From the NCBI RefSeq assembly GCF_019802085.1, contig NZ_JAHVHV010000001.1:1054001-1118000 (forward strand): 64,000 nucleotides of DNA, written 5' to 3'. This DNA is from Ferrimonas balearica (GTDB taxonomy: Bacteria; Pseudomonadota; Gammaproteobacteria; Enterobacterales; Shewanellaceae). The position numbers were made by a program, and so were the translations under genes. The first letter of the stretch is position 1; the number at the start of each line of letters is the position of its first letter. The notes below the pieces were generated by a model. The model was not told the origin of the DNA, did not search any database, and worked only from the letters and a program-made list of their open reading frames with translations. Positions 17,904 through 26,245 of this stretch are shown one piece after another.

Positions 17904-19121
17904 ATGGAAACCTTAACCTTGCTGGGCCAGGTGCTGGCCTTCGTGGCCATGGTGATGGCCGGGGCGCTGCTTAACCGCATTACCGGCCTTGAGATCACCC
18001 TGTCCTGCCTGGCCAGCGGGGTGGGGGCCGGACTGCTCATCACCACCTTCGGCTGGGACATCGGCCTGCGCGCCGAGTTCGTGCAGGACCAGGTGTTCTA
18101 CCTCTTCCTGCCCATCCTCATCTTCCAGGCCGCCTGGTGCCTCTCCCCCTCGATGCTCAAGCTCTGGGCCGGCCGGGCGCTGTTTCTGGCCACCGTGGGG
18201 GTGATCCTCACCGGCGCCGTCTGCGCCCTGGTGATCTGGTGGGCCGTGGGCCACCCCACCGGTTTTCCGCTGATGATGGCGGCCCTGACCGGCGCCATCC
18301 TCTCCGCCACAGACCCTGTCGCCGTGGTGGCCACCCTGAGCCGGCTGCACGCCCCCAAGGATCTGGCCACGCTGTTCGAAGCGGAGAGCCTGCTCAACGA
18401 TGCCACCGCCGTGGTGCTCTTTACCCTGGTAATGGGCCTGGCCCAGAACCCGATGGCGGACCCCAGCATCCTGGCCATCGCCGGGCGCTTCGCCCTGGTG
18501 TTTGTCGGCGGGGTGCTGGTGGGCGTCGTACTGGGGCTGGTGGGGCAGGGGATCATCCGCTACCTGGCCCGGGAGGACTTGGGGATGATCGCCTTGCTGC
18601 TGCTGGCCTTTGGCAGCTTCTTTATCGCCGAGCACCTGTTTCACGTCTCCGGGATCATGGCCTCCGCCGCCGCGGCCCTGGTGTGCCGGGCGGGGCTCGC
18701 CCGGGCCGAGTCCGCCGCCATCCCCAAGCTCAGCGACGGCCTGGAGTGGTTCGGCCTGCTGTTCAACCTGCTCATCTTCTGCCTGATGGGGCTGGTGATC
18801 ACCTTTGATATGTTCCTGGAGCGCTACTGGGCCATGGCCATCGCCATCGTCGCCGCCATCGTCGGCCGCTTTGCCGGCGTCTACTTCTGTCAGGGGGCGC
18901 TGCGACTGGCCGGACGCCCCTTGCCCCGGGGCTGGCCGTTGCTGCTGGGGTGGGGCGGGCTGCGCGGCGCCATCGCCGTGGCCCTGGTGCTGTCGTTGCC
19001 GGTGGCGCTGCCGGGCTGGTGGACGGTGCAGTCCATGGTGTTCGCCGTGGTGCTCTTTTCGCTGTTGGTGCAGGGCACCACCTTCGCGCCCCTGCTGCGT
19101 CGTCACCTGGATTCCATCTGA
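17904..19121 (+). CDS. Cation:proton antiporter, CPA1 (NhaP-like) family
   Basis: A 405-residue inner-membrane protein with about twelve helices. The CPA1 signatures are ATDPVAVVATL and ESLLNDATAVVLF; the Asn-Asp pair in the latter is the ion-binding pair of electroneutral Na+/H+ antiporters. GGLRGAIAVALVLSLP near the C-terminus is also typical. The ATG at 17904 follows GAGGGG; an upstream in-frame start would prepend residues that are not hydrophobic. It lacks a long cytoplasmic tail. Likely role: Na+ or K+ extrusion and pH control in a marine organism. Confidence 0.88.
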   Translation: METLTLLGQVLAFVAMVMAGALLNRITGLEITLSCLASGVGAGLLITTFGWDIGLRAEFVQDQVFYLFLPILIFQAAWCLSPSMLKLWAGRALFLATVGVILTGAVCALVIWWAVGHPTGFPLMMAALTGAILSATDPVAVVATLSRLHAPKDLATLFEAESLLNDATAVVLFTLVMGLAQNPMADPSILAIAGRFALVFVGGVLVGVVLGLVGQGIIRYLAREDLGMIALLLLAFGSFFIAEHLFHVSGIMASAAAALVCRAGLARAESAAIPKLSDGLEWFGLLFNLLIFCLMGLVITFDMFLERYWAMAIAIVAAIVGRFAGVYFCQGALRLAGRPLPRGWPLLLGWGGLRGAIAVALVLSLPVALPGWWTVQSMVFAVVLFSLLVQGTTFAPLLRRHLDSI

Positions 19122-19254
19122 ATCCCCCTCGAGGTTGCATCAAGGTTGCGCCCGGGTTGCAACCGTGGAACAGTATGGGGGCCTTGGCCTCCGGGCGGAC
19201 TCCGACCTTTGGGGCCACCCCCGCGTGTCGACACTATTTCGGGAAACAATAACA

Positions 19255-21285
19255 ATGAATCAATGGATTGCCGCGCTGGCTGTTGCGCTCCCCCTGGGCA
19301 GCGCCGTGGCCGCCGAACCCTTCAACGTTCACCATCTCAACAGCTTCAACAAGGTGCACTCCGCCGCGCTCTCACCGGACGGCAGCACCGTGGTTTACGG
19401 CCTCAAGACCGTGGACGGCGACCACAGCCAGTCCGATCTCTACCGCCAGGTGGTGGGGGGCGAGGCCGAGCGCCTGACCCACCACAAGGGCACCGAGCAC
19501 TCCGTGGCCTTCAGCGCCGACGGCAAGGGGATCTACTTCCTCTCCGCCCGCTCCGGCTCCACCCAGCTGTGGTATCTGCCCCTGGGCGGCGGCGAAGCCC
19601 GCCAGATCTCCGACTTGCCCCTGTCCCTGGACGGCTTCAAGTTCGATAACGCCGGCAAGCAGGTGGTGCTGCAGGTGCGCATCGATCCGGCCTGCGACAC
19701 CCTGGCCTGCAGCGCCGAGAAAGCCGACGCCCGCGCCGAGCTCAAAACCACAGGCCAACACTACACCGGCCTGATGTACCGCCACTGGGACATCTGGACC
19801 GACGGCCTGCGCAACCACCTGTTTGTCGCCACCCTGGACGGGGACAGCCTGAGCGAGCCGCTGGATGTGACCGTAGGGCTGGACACCGAAGTGCCGCCGC
19901 TGCCGTTCTCCGGATTGGAGGAGGTGAGCTTCACCCCTGACGGCAAGCACCTGGTGTACGCCGCCAAGGCCCCGGGCAACGACCAGTCCTGGCACACCAA
20001 CTACGACCTCTACCAGGTGCCGGTGACCGGCGGTGACGCGGTGAATCTCACCGCCGACAACCCCGCCTGGGACAGCCACCCCACCTTCTCCAAAGACGGC
20101 AACTTCATGGCCTGGATGGCGATGAGCATCCCCGGCTACGAGGCGGACCGCTTCCGCGTGATGCTGAAAGACCTGCGCTCCGGCGAGGTGAAGGAGTTGG
20201 CCCCGGGCTGGGATCGCAGCGCCGGTTCCATCGCCTTTGGCGACGACAGCAACACCCTGTACGTCACCGCCCAGGACTTGGGCCAGGTGTCCATCTTCGC
20301 CATCGACACCCGCTTCGGCGACCGCGTCACCCTGGTGAACCAGGGCAGCAACAGCCTGCAGGCCGCCGCCGGGGGCAAACTGCTGTACACCCGCAACACC
20401 CTGCACGAGCCGACGGATCTCTACCTGATGGACAACGGTGGCCGTAACCAGACCCGCCTGACTGACATCAACGCCGACAAGCTCAAGGACGTGGCCTTCG
20501 GCGACTACGAGCAGTTCACCTTCAAGGGCTGGAACAACGAAACCGTGCACGGCTACTGGATCAAGCCCGCCGACTACAAAGAGGGCGAGCAGTACCCGGT
20601 TGCTTTCCTGGTGCACGGTGGCCCCCAGGGCAGCTTCGGAAACCGTTGGCACGGCCGCTGGAACGCCCAGCTGTGGGCCGGCGCCGGTTTCGGCGTGGTG
20701 ATGATCGACTTCCACGGCTCCACCGGCTACGGCACCGAGTTCACCCACTCCATCTCCAAGGACTGGGGCGGCAAGCCGCTGGAAGACTTGCAGAAGGGCC
20801 TGGCGGCCGTGGGCAAACAGCAGCCCTGGCTTGACGTGGACAACGCCTGTGCCGCGGGCGGCTCCTACGGCGGCTACATGATGAACTGGATTGCGGGCAA
20901 CTGGAGCGACGGCTTTAACTGCCTTGTGAACCACGCCGGCCTGTTCGACATGCGCAGCTTCTATATGGTGACCGAGGAGCTGTGGTTCCCCGAGTACGAG
21001 TTTGGCGGCACCTACTGGGACAACAGCGAACTGTACGAGCAGTTCAACCCGGTAAACCACATCGACAAGTGGCAGACCCCCATGCTGGTGATCCACGGCG
21101 CCAAGGACTACCGCGTGCCCCTGGAGCAGGGCCTGGCGGCCTTCACCGTGCTGCAGCGCAAGGGCATCGACTCCGAACTGCTCATGTTCCCGGACGAAAA
21201 CCACTGGATTTTGAACCCGGACAACCTGGTGCAGTGGTATGAGCACACCCTGGGCTGGATGAAGCGCTACACCGAAGAGAAGTAA
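19255..21285 (+). CDS. Secreted S9-family prolyl oligopeptidase-like peptidase
   Basis: A 676-residue periplasmic or secreted serine peptidase with signal peptide MNQWIAALAVALPLGSAVAA. The N-terminal half holds WD/TolB-like beta-propeller repeats (SPDGSTVVYG, SADGKGIYFLS, TPDGKHLVYAA). The C-terminal half is an alpha/beta hydrolase with VHGGPQGS, the nucleophile motif GGSYGGY (Ser537), Asp in GAKDYRVP and His in ENHWI. This layout matches dipeptidyl/acylaminoacyl peptidases that release di- or tripeptides. The start is set by the signal peptide; the open frame continues upstream without coding character. A terminator follows directly. Confidence 0.9.
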   Translation: MNQWIAALAVALPLGSAVAAEPFNVHHLNSFNKVHSAALSPDGSTVVYGLKTVDGDHSQSDLYRQVVGGEAERLTHHKGTEHSVAFSADGKGIYFLSARSGSTQLWYLPLGGGEARQISDLPLSLDGFKFDNAGKQVVLQVRIDPACDTLACSAEKADARAELKTTGQHYTGLMYRHWDIWTDGLRNHLFVATLDGDSLSEPLDVTVGLDTEVPPLPFSGLEEVSFTPDGKHLVYAAKAPGNDQSWHTNYDLYQVPVTGGDAVNLTADNPAWDSHPTFSKDGNFMAWMAMSIPGYEADRFRVMLKDLRSGEVKELAPGWDRSAGSIAFGDDSNTLYVTAQDLGQVSIFAIDTRFGDRVTLVNQGSNSLQAAAGGKLLYTRNTLHEPTDLYLMDNGGRNQTRLTDINADKLKDVAFGDYEQFTFKGWNNETVHGYWIKPADYKEGEQYPVAFLVHGGPQGSFGNRWHGRWNAQLWAGAGFGVVMIDFHGSTGYGTEFTHSISKDWGGKPLEDLQKGLAAVGKQQPWLDVDNACAAGGSYGGYMMNWIAGNWSDGFNCLVNHAGLFDMRSFYMVTEELWFPEYEFGGTYWDNSELYEQFNPVNHIDKWQTPMLVIHGAKDYRVPLEQGLAAFTVLQRKGIDSELLMFPDENHWILNPDNLVQWYEHTLGWMKRYTEEK

Positions 21286-21303
21286 GAGTTCGGTTTGGTA
21301 AAG

Positions 21304-21331
21304 CAAAAGCCCCCAAATTGGGGGCTTTTTG
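21304..21331 (+). terminator. Terminator after S9 peptidase
   Basis: AGCCCCC-AAATT-GGGGGCT followed by five T. Confidence 0.85.
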
Positions 21332-21336
21332 GTGTT

Positions 21337-21422
21337 GGGTTAGTGGCGCTCAATGCTGCCGGCAGGAGTCACGAAAAGCGTGAACTCATGCCTGTACTTG
21401 ATTCCAGCTATACAGCTAACCC
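21337..21422. repeat. Nested inverted repeats at the 3' end of the AT-rich ATPase gene
   Basis: A 7-bp outer repeat GGGTTAG/CTAACCC (21337-21343 and 21416-21422) encloses a 12-bp imperfect hairpin, arms GGCAGGAGTCACG and CGTGAACTCATGCC (about 21361-21392), with one mismatch, one extra base and an AAAAG loop. It overlaps the ATPase stop codon. No T-run follows, so it is not a classic terminator. Confidence 0.45.
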
Positions 21423-22880
21423 TCTGCGTTTCCTTTGAGAACGATTAATTTTCTTTATATTGAGCGCTTGACGATAGCAAGGGTGAATCTCCCAACTTAC
21501 TCCATAATCATTAGTCGTCCGAGAGGATAGTAAGTCTGGCATGTCTGAATAATTATAATGATGATAGCCGGCCTCATCCTCTGAACGAGCCATAAGAAAT
21601 CCGATTCTATACAAGAATCTTCCGACTTCTCTTGGGGATGTGACTTTCTTTTCATCAATATACACTCCCATGTGGCTTAAAATTTTATTATTTATGCATT
21701 TAAATAAATCATCCCTGTTCAAGAGACGGTCTTCCCCCCTGAAACCGTTAACCACCTCTTCCACATTCTTGCACTGATGCTTATGTTCGGCCACTAAATC
21801 TGCAATACGCTTTGCACCATATTCACCCCAAACATCATCGATATCTTCTTTAGATATCACACTTCTATTTCTTGTAGTTGCATTGGCTTGAGCAAGCTTA
21901 CTTAGTTGGATAGCCCACCGTGGTCTATAATATGACAAAGTATATATTACTTTGTATGAATAAACGTCTTTATCACCCCACCTTACCTTCGGAACGAAGA
22001 CAAGAGCAATCGCTTTTTCTTCGTAATGCTCATTCGTGAAATATGGCTCTCGTTTGGGAAGTTCGAAAGGTAATTCTACAGATTGGCTTTCGATTCTTCT
22101 GAATAATAGCTTTCTAAAATCTTTTTCTGACCAGGTTATTTCGTCTACGTATTGTTCTAGTTTGTCTAATGACTCATCAAATCTTCTAATGGTTGGCCAA
22201 ACATCACTTCTCATTGTAACTCGTATATTGACGCCTTTTATATCTTGTAAAACATACCGACAAGCTGAGAAAAATGTGCTTAATGCCAAACACTCTTTAT
22301 TCGTGTTCTGAAATGTTGCATCTAAATCATCAATTAGAATCCAGACTTGAGGGTTATCGATCCTTTTAAGTAATTCCAGATGCTCTTTAACACTTGACTT
22401 TAGTGGTTGACCCTTACCCATCAATTTATCGAATCGAGAAACTAAACACCCCACTAGGTTTTTAGATTTATATCCTTCCAGCTCCGCTGACTCAACTAGC
22501 GTTATTTTGTCATCAGTAAGGGCAAAGCCAATATTCTTTGCAATTTCTCGATTAACCAATGCACAAAGGCGTATCATCCAGTCTCGTATATAGTCATTGG
22601 GATTATGCAACTCAGCGGTAAGGTTGAAGGCGTCCCTAGTAACCTCTGAACCTCTCACCTTGATAATCAAATCCTGTGGATACCTTTCAGGAAGCGACAC
22701 CTTAAGCCACTGCAAAAGTGCTGATTTACCAACCCCTTTTTTCGCTGTCGCAACACATAATCTTTTACTTTTGTTAGTAAATTTCTTGAACATACTTTGC
22801 TCAACAAAATATGTAGATAGTTCTTCTGGTGGTACATCATCACCAGCTTCATTACCAAAGTCGAAGTCTTCCAGAATCAA
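21408..22880 (-). CDS. Solitary AT-rich P-loop ATPase, Sll1717-like
   Basis: A 490-residue cytoplasmic protein without signal or membrane segments. Walker A is AKKGVGKSA (about residues 46-54) and Walker B is VWILIDDLD (about 178-186); a conserved-looking RVTMRSDVW follows near residue 220 and may serve as sensor or arginine finger. The layout resembles STAND/KAP-type NTPases and, from memory, the family named P-loop ATPase Sll1717, which often sits in variable or defence regions. The start is a TTG at 22880 with an excellent AAGGAGG ribosome site five bases before it. Base composition and codon use are far AT-richer than all neighbours, which points to recent horizontal gain. The C-terminal half (from about 300) is not recognised and may be the sensor or effector part. 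No partner gene is present. Confidence 0.75.
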   Translation of the reverse strand: MILEDFDFGNEAGDDVPPEELSTYFVEQSMFKKFTNKSKRLCVATAKKGVGKSALLQWLKVSLPERYPQDLIIKVRGSEVTRDAFNLTAELHNPNDYIRDWMIRLCALVNREIAKNIGFALTDDKITLVESAELEGYKSKNLVGCLVSRFDKLMGKGQPLKSSVKEHLELLKRIDNPQVWILIDDLDATFQNTNKECLALSTFFSACRYVLQDIKGVNIRVTMRSDVWPTIRRFDESLDKLEQYVDEITWSEKDFRKLLFRRIESQSVELPFELPKREPYFTNEHYEEKAIALVFVPKVRWGDKDVYSYKVIYTLSYYRPRWAIQLSKLAQANATTRNRSVISKEDIDDVWGEYGAKRIADLVAEHKHQCKNVEEVVNGFRGEDRLLNRDDLFKCINNKILSHMGVYIDEKKVTSPREVGRFLYRIGFLMARSEDEAGYHHYNYSDMPDLLSSRTTNDYGVSWEIHPCYRQALNIKKINRSQRKRRGLAV

Positions 22881-23195
22881 AATATCCTCCTTGTTCGTCG
22901 GTTACTCTTCGTTTTAGCAGTGTTAATCGAGAGCGTACGAGTCCCAATAAGCACTGACTAAGCGCAATAACATTGCTGAAATTTTGCCCACGCTAACAAC
23001 TAAACCAAGTTCAATCAATACGTTAGGAGCTAAACGGGGGGGTTTGTTGGGGGAGGTCAAGAAAGCGCTGGGGCATGCTCGCCTGTGGCCCACTCAAGCC
23101 TTTCATGGCGCTAACTTTGGTGAGCTTGTTGTACAGCGCATAAAAATCCGGCCGCAATCTGCGGCCGGTTCTGCATGGTGATGTAACGCCGGTCT
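22881..23195. other. Intergenic region upstream of the AT-rich ATPase
   Basis: The AT-rich composition continues to about 23030 and then changes back to GC-rich, which marks the probable right edge of the acquired segment. An inverted pair CTAAC/GTTAG lies at about 22995-23030. No second gene is supported. The right part carries the terminator of the MerR-methyltransferase gene. Confidence 0.4.
23142..23171 (-). terminator. Terminator of MerR-methyltransferase gene
   Basis: On the minus strand CCGGCCGCA-GAT-TGCGGCCGG is followed by ATTTTT, 25 bases beyond the stop codon at 23196. Confidence 0.85.
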
Positions 23196-24368
23196 TTAAC
23201 CGCGCTTTCTCAGCACAAACATCTGGTAGCCAAACTCCCCCAGGTGCTGTTCGTAGATGGCGATCTCCCGGGCGATGTCGGCCAGGGCGGCGGAGTCGGG
23301 CATCTGGGGCTGAAGTTCTGCGATGCGGGCTTTGAGCGGATGGTAGTAGTTGGCCCAGGCTTCCTCGCTTAGGGTGAAGCTCTCCACCAATTCGTATCCG
23401 GCGTCGGCCATCTGCGCCTGGCGGGTCGCCACGGTTTGCATGTCCGGGTACTCCTTGTTGAAAAACCCAAGGGCGCTGTCGCTGGGGTTGTCCGTCAGCC
23501 ACACCATGTCGCTCAGCATCAGGATGCCGTCGTTCTCCAGGAAGGGCCGCCACTGACTGAGGGCGTTGGTGACGCCCATGATGTAGGCGCTGCCCTCGGC
23601 CCAGATAAGGTCGAAGCTTTGCGGCTCGAAGGGCAGCTCCGTCATGCTGGCGCACACCGGCGTCACCTGCTTACCAAGGCCCGCGCTTTGCAGCACCTCG
23701 GATAAGCGGGACAGGGCGGCGGGCTCGTTGTCCACCGCGGTGATGGCCGCGTCGGTGTCACTGGCCAGTACGCGGGTGGCCAGGCCCTTGCCGCAGCCGA
23801 CTTCCAGGATGTGCTTGGGCGCGCGGGGCAGCAGGCCCAGGGCGCGGCGAGATTCGGTTTCGCTGCCGGGGCCCCAGCGGTCGAGGGTTTCGAAGGCCGT
23901 CATAAAGTCGGCCATATAGTTGTCGTGTTCGTTCATGTCTTTGGATAACCATTTCAGTCGCAGGGCGTCCTTTTCGCTGAACCCCTGCTTCATTAACCAG
24001 TCCAGGTGCGCATCCGGTGCCACCTCGTCGAGACTTTGATGCCAGTCGCTAAGATCCCCCTGGCCCAACAGGGCCGCCAGGAGATCCCGCGATTGCTGTT
24101 TCTGCGCCAACTCCGCGTCCAGCTGCGCCAGGCGCTCAGTCAGCAGGGCGCGGTCGATGCGCGCGTCCAGACAGGCCCGGCACTCCTTCAGGGTGAGCCC
24201 GCCTGCCTGCAGTTTTTGAATCAGCCGAACCCGCTGCACGTCGTCATCGCTGTACACCCGGTAGCCGTTGTCCAGCCGTCGCCCGCGAATGAGCTTCTGC
24301 TTCTCGTAGTAGAGCAGGGCGGTGCGGGAGAGGCCGACCAAATCGGCCAGCTCGGAGATGCGGTACAT
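23196..24368 (-). CDS. MerR-family regulator fused to a SAM-dependent methyltransferase
   Basis: A 390-residue fusion. Residues 1-70 are a MerR winged helix-turn-helix (YRISELADLVGLSRTALLYYE), followed by a helical dimerisation segment to about 100. From about 150 to 390 there is a class I methyltransferase with motif I LEVGCGKGLATR (187-198), the acidic post-I residue in AVDNEPAAL, and FDLIWAEGSAYIMG. So DNA binding and a catalytic or ligand-sensing domain are on one chain. The start is immediately before the HTH. Upstream, TTGACC (minus strand) and TAGTTT/TTTAAA lie at promoter-like spacing. The methyltransferase may act on a small molecule or serve as a sensor; the substrate is not evident. 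Confidence 0.88.
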   Translation of the reverse strand: MYRISELADLVGLSRTALLYYEKQKLIRGRRLDNGYRVYSDDDVQRVRLIQKLQAGGLTLKECRACLDARIDRALLTERLAQLDAELAQKQQSRDLLAALLGQGDLSDWHQSLDEVAPDAHLDWLMKQGFSEKDALRLKWLSKDMNEHDNYMADFMTAFETLDRWGPGSETESRRALGLLPRAPKHILEVGCGKGLATRVLASDTDAAITAVDNEPAALSRLSEVLQSAGLGKQVTPVCASMTELPFEPQSFDLIWAEGSAYIMGVTNALSQWRPFLENDGILMLSDMVWLTDNPSDSALGFFNKEYPDMQTVATRQAQMADAGYELVESFTLSEEAWANYYHPLKARIAELQPQMPDSAALADIAREIAIYEQHLGEFGYQMFVLRKRG

Positions 24369-24462
24369 GGCAAGGCGGTCCTCTTGCGGCCAGATACTGA
24401 GGCTGACTTTAAACTATGAAGCTGTAGACAGGTCAAGCCTGGATGCACCCATTTTCGTTGGC

Positions 24463-24493
24463 AAAAAGAAACGGCGCCGAGGGGCGCCGCTTT
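24463..24493 (-). terminator. Terminator of the metal-uptake operon
   Basis: On the minus strand CGGCGCC-CCTC-GGCGCCG is followed by TTTCTTTTT, just after the last gene of the operon (24510). Confidence 0.85.
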
Positions 24494-24509
24494 AGGAGGT
24501 GGGGGTGAG

Positions 24510-25364
24510 TCAGAGGTTCAGCTGCCAGCGCTTAAGGGGCGCCTTGGCATCGATGCCGCTGGCCCAGCGGTCCAGGCTGTCGAGGGTGAGTACGGTGACG
24601 TTTTCCAGGCCTTGGGTTACAGAGGCAGGCACCTTGCCCGCGCTTAACAGCACCAGGGCCCCTTCCTCTTCGGCCAGGGCCTTAAGCTCGGCCTTGTCTT
24701 CGTCGGTCCAGGTCAGGGCGGGCTTGGTGTTGCGGGCCAGCACAAAGAGGCTGTTGCCGCTGACAAAATCCTCGAGCCGATCATCCAGCAGCACCACGGC
24801 GTCAATGCCGGAGGCCATCAGCGCCTGTTGCTGGTCCCGCTGCAACTGGGTGATCGCCTGCTTAAGCGCGGTTTCGTTCTGGGCGATGCGCTCGGCGTGG
24901 GCCGGGTAGAGCGCCTTGAGATCCGCGGCCAGGATGTCCGCCATGCGCGCCAGGTTGGCGGGGCTTAACCAGACGTAGGGGGAGGTGGCCCCATCCGCCA
25001 TCTGGCGGGTCACCACCGAGCTGCCTTTTGGGGTCAGGGCGCGGCTGGCGTCCAGCTCCACCACCCGGATGTTGTGGGCCCGGGCGTGGGGGTAGAGCGG
25101 GTCCGCCGGCCAGATGGATCCTAGGGTGATCACCGCATCGGCGCTTTGGGCGGCCTTGGCCACGGTGGCCTCGCCCTGGCCGTCGAACCAGGCGGGCAGC
25201 CGGGTCAGGCCGTAGCGACGCGGAGGCAGGTAGGTGACGGTAAGCTCGGTGCCCTGGGTCAGCTCAGTGGCCAGCATGTGGGTGGCGGGCAGGTGGGTGA
25301 GCAGGGCGGCCTTGGCGGGCAGGGCCAGCAGCAGGGTGGCCAGGGCCAGTAGAGGTCGAATCAT
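24510..25364 (-). CDS. Second periplasmic metal-binding protein of the ABC uptake operon (cluster A-1-like, divergent)
   Basis: A 284-residue secreted protein with signal peptide MIRPLLALATLLLALPAKA. The two-lobe pattern with a helix containing TQLQRDQQQALM, plus WLSPANLARMADILAADL, resembles the ZnuA/TroA family that binds divalent metals. It lacks the His-rich loop and the usual NPHxY ligand motif, so it is divergent. It lies at the end of the operon directly after the permease, while a canonical binding protein is encoded upstream. It may hand metal to the transporter, recognise a chelate, or bind another metal. Ribosome site AAGGA, spacing 8. Confidence 0.7.
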   Translation of the reverse strand: MIRPLLALATLLLALPAKAALLTHLPATHMLATELTQGTELTVTYLPPRRYGLTRLPAWFDGQGEATVAKAAQSADAVITLGSIWPADPLYPHARAHNIRVVELDASRALTPKGSSVVTRQMADGATSPYVWLSPANLARMADILAADLKALYPAHAERIAQNETALKQAITQLQRDQQQALMASGIDAVVLLDDRLEDFVSGNSLFVLARNTKPALTWTDEDKAELKALAEEEGALVLLSAGKVPASVTQGLENVTVLTLDSLDRWASGIDAKAPLKRWQLNL

Positions 25365-25369
25365 GGCAG

Positions 25370-26245
25370 TTATCCTTTGACAACGATGCGGTAGCCGGTG
25401 GCCGCCAGAAAGGCGGTGGCACTGAGCAGGATGATGGCGGCGCCGGAGGGGATGGGCAGGCCCATCTCCATCGGCAGCAGGGTGCCGAGCACACAGGCCA
25501 GGGTGGCCAGCAAGGCGGAGAGGCGGACAAAGGCGCCCATGTCCCGGGTTAGCAGTCGGGCGGTGGCGCCGGGGATGAGCAGCAGCGCGCCGACGAGAAC
25601 GGCGCCGATGATCTTCACCGCGGCGATGGTGATCAGGGTGATCATCACCACGAACAGGTAGTCGTACACCGTGGTGTGCCAGCCGCGCACCCGGGCCAGG
25701 TCCGGGCTGATGCAGGTGAGCAGCATGCGGTTGAAGGTGGGCACAAAGGCGATGGCGATCAGCAGTGCGCTGACGGCCAGCACCAGGATGTCGGTGTCGG
25801 TGACGGTCAGGATGGAGCCGAACAGCACGTTCTCCAGCAGGTGGATGTTGATCTTGCGGGCGACAAACATCAGCAGCGCCGCGCCGCCGGCCAGGGCCAC
25901 GGCGAGGAAGACCCCCACCAGGGTGTCGTAGGGCACGTTGGTGCGGTTGCGGATGTAGTGCAGCAGCAGGGCGAAGACCATGCAGAAGCTGAACAGGCCA
26001 ATAAAGGGGTTGTCGGTGGGTTCTCCCAAAAGGATGCCGATGGCCACCCCAGTCAGAGCGCCGTGGCCCACCGCCTCGGAGAAAAACGCCAGGCGCTTGG
26101 CGATCACCAAGGTGCCCAGGGCGCCCAGCAGGGGGCCGATAAAGAGCGCCGCCACCAGGGCGTTGACCAAGAAGCCGTAGGCGAAGCTTTCCGGCAGCAC
26201 GCCGGATTCGGCACCGCTGGCCGCCAGTTGTCTGAGCCACTCCAT
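25370..26245 (-). CDS. Metal ABC transporter permease, ZnuB/MntB family
   Basis: A 291-residue inner-membrane protein with seven to nine helices typical of the ABC-3 family that imports Zn, Mn or Fe. Characteristic stretches are KRLAFFSEAVGHGALTGVAIG and VLVGALLLIPGATARLL. The ATG at 26245 overlaps the stop of the ATPase gene by one base and has GAAGGTGG upstream. It forms the channel of the importer with the ATPase encoded just upstream. Confidence 0.92.
   Translation of the reverse strand: MEWLRQLAASGAESGVLPESFAYGFLVNALVAALFIGPLLGALGTLVIAKRLAFFSEAVGHGALTGVAIGILLGEPTDNPFIGLFSFCMVFALLLHYIRNRTNVPYDTLVGVFLAVALAGGAALLMFVARKINIHLLENVLFGSILTVTDTDILVLAVSALLIAIAFVPTFNRMLLTCISPDLARVRGWHTTVYDYLFVVMITLITIAAVKIIGAVLVGALLLIPGATARLLTRDMGAFVRLSALLATLACVLGTLLPMEMGLPIPSGAAIILLSATAFLAATGYRIVVKG

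Noticed and set aside
21337-23030. An integron attC site or cassette structure around the AT-rich ATPase gene.
   Set aside because: The outer repeats (GGGTTAG/CTAACCC and CTAAC/GTTAG) do not fit the GTTRRRY core consensus, and no integrase or further cassettes are present.
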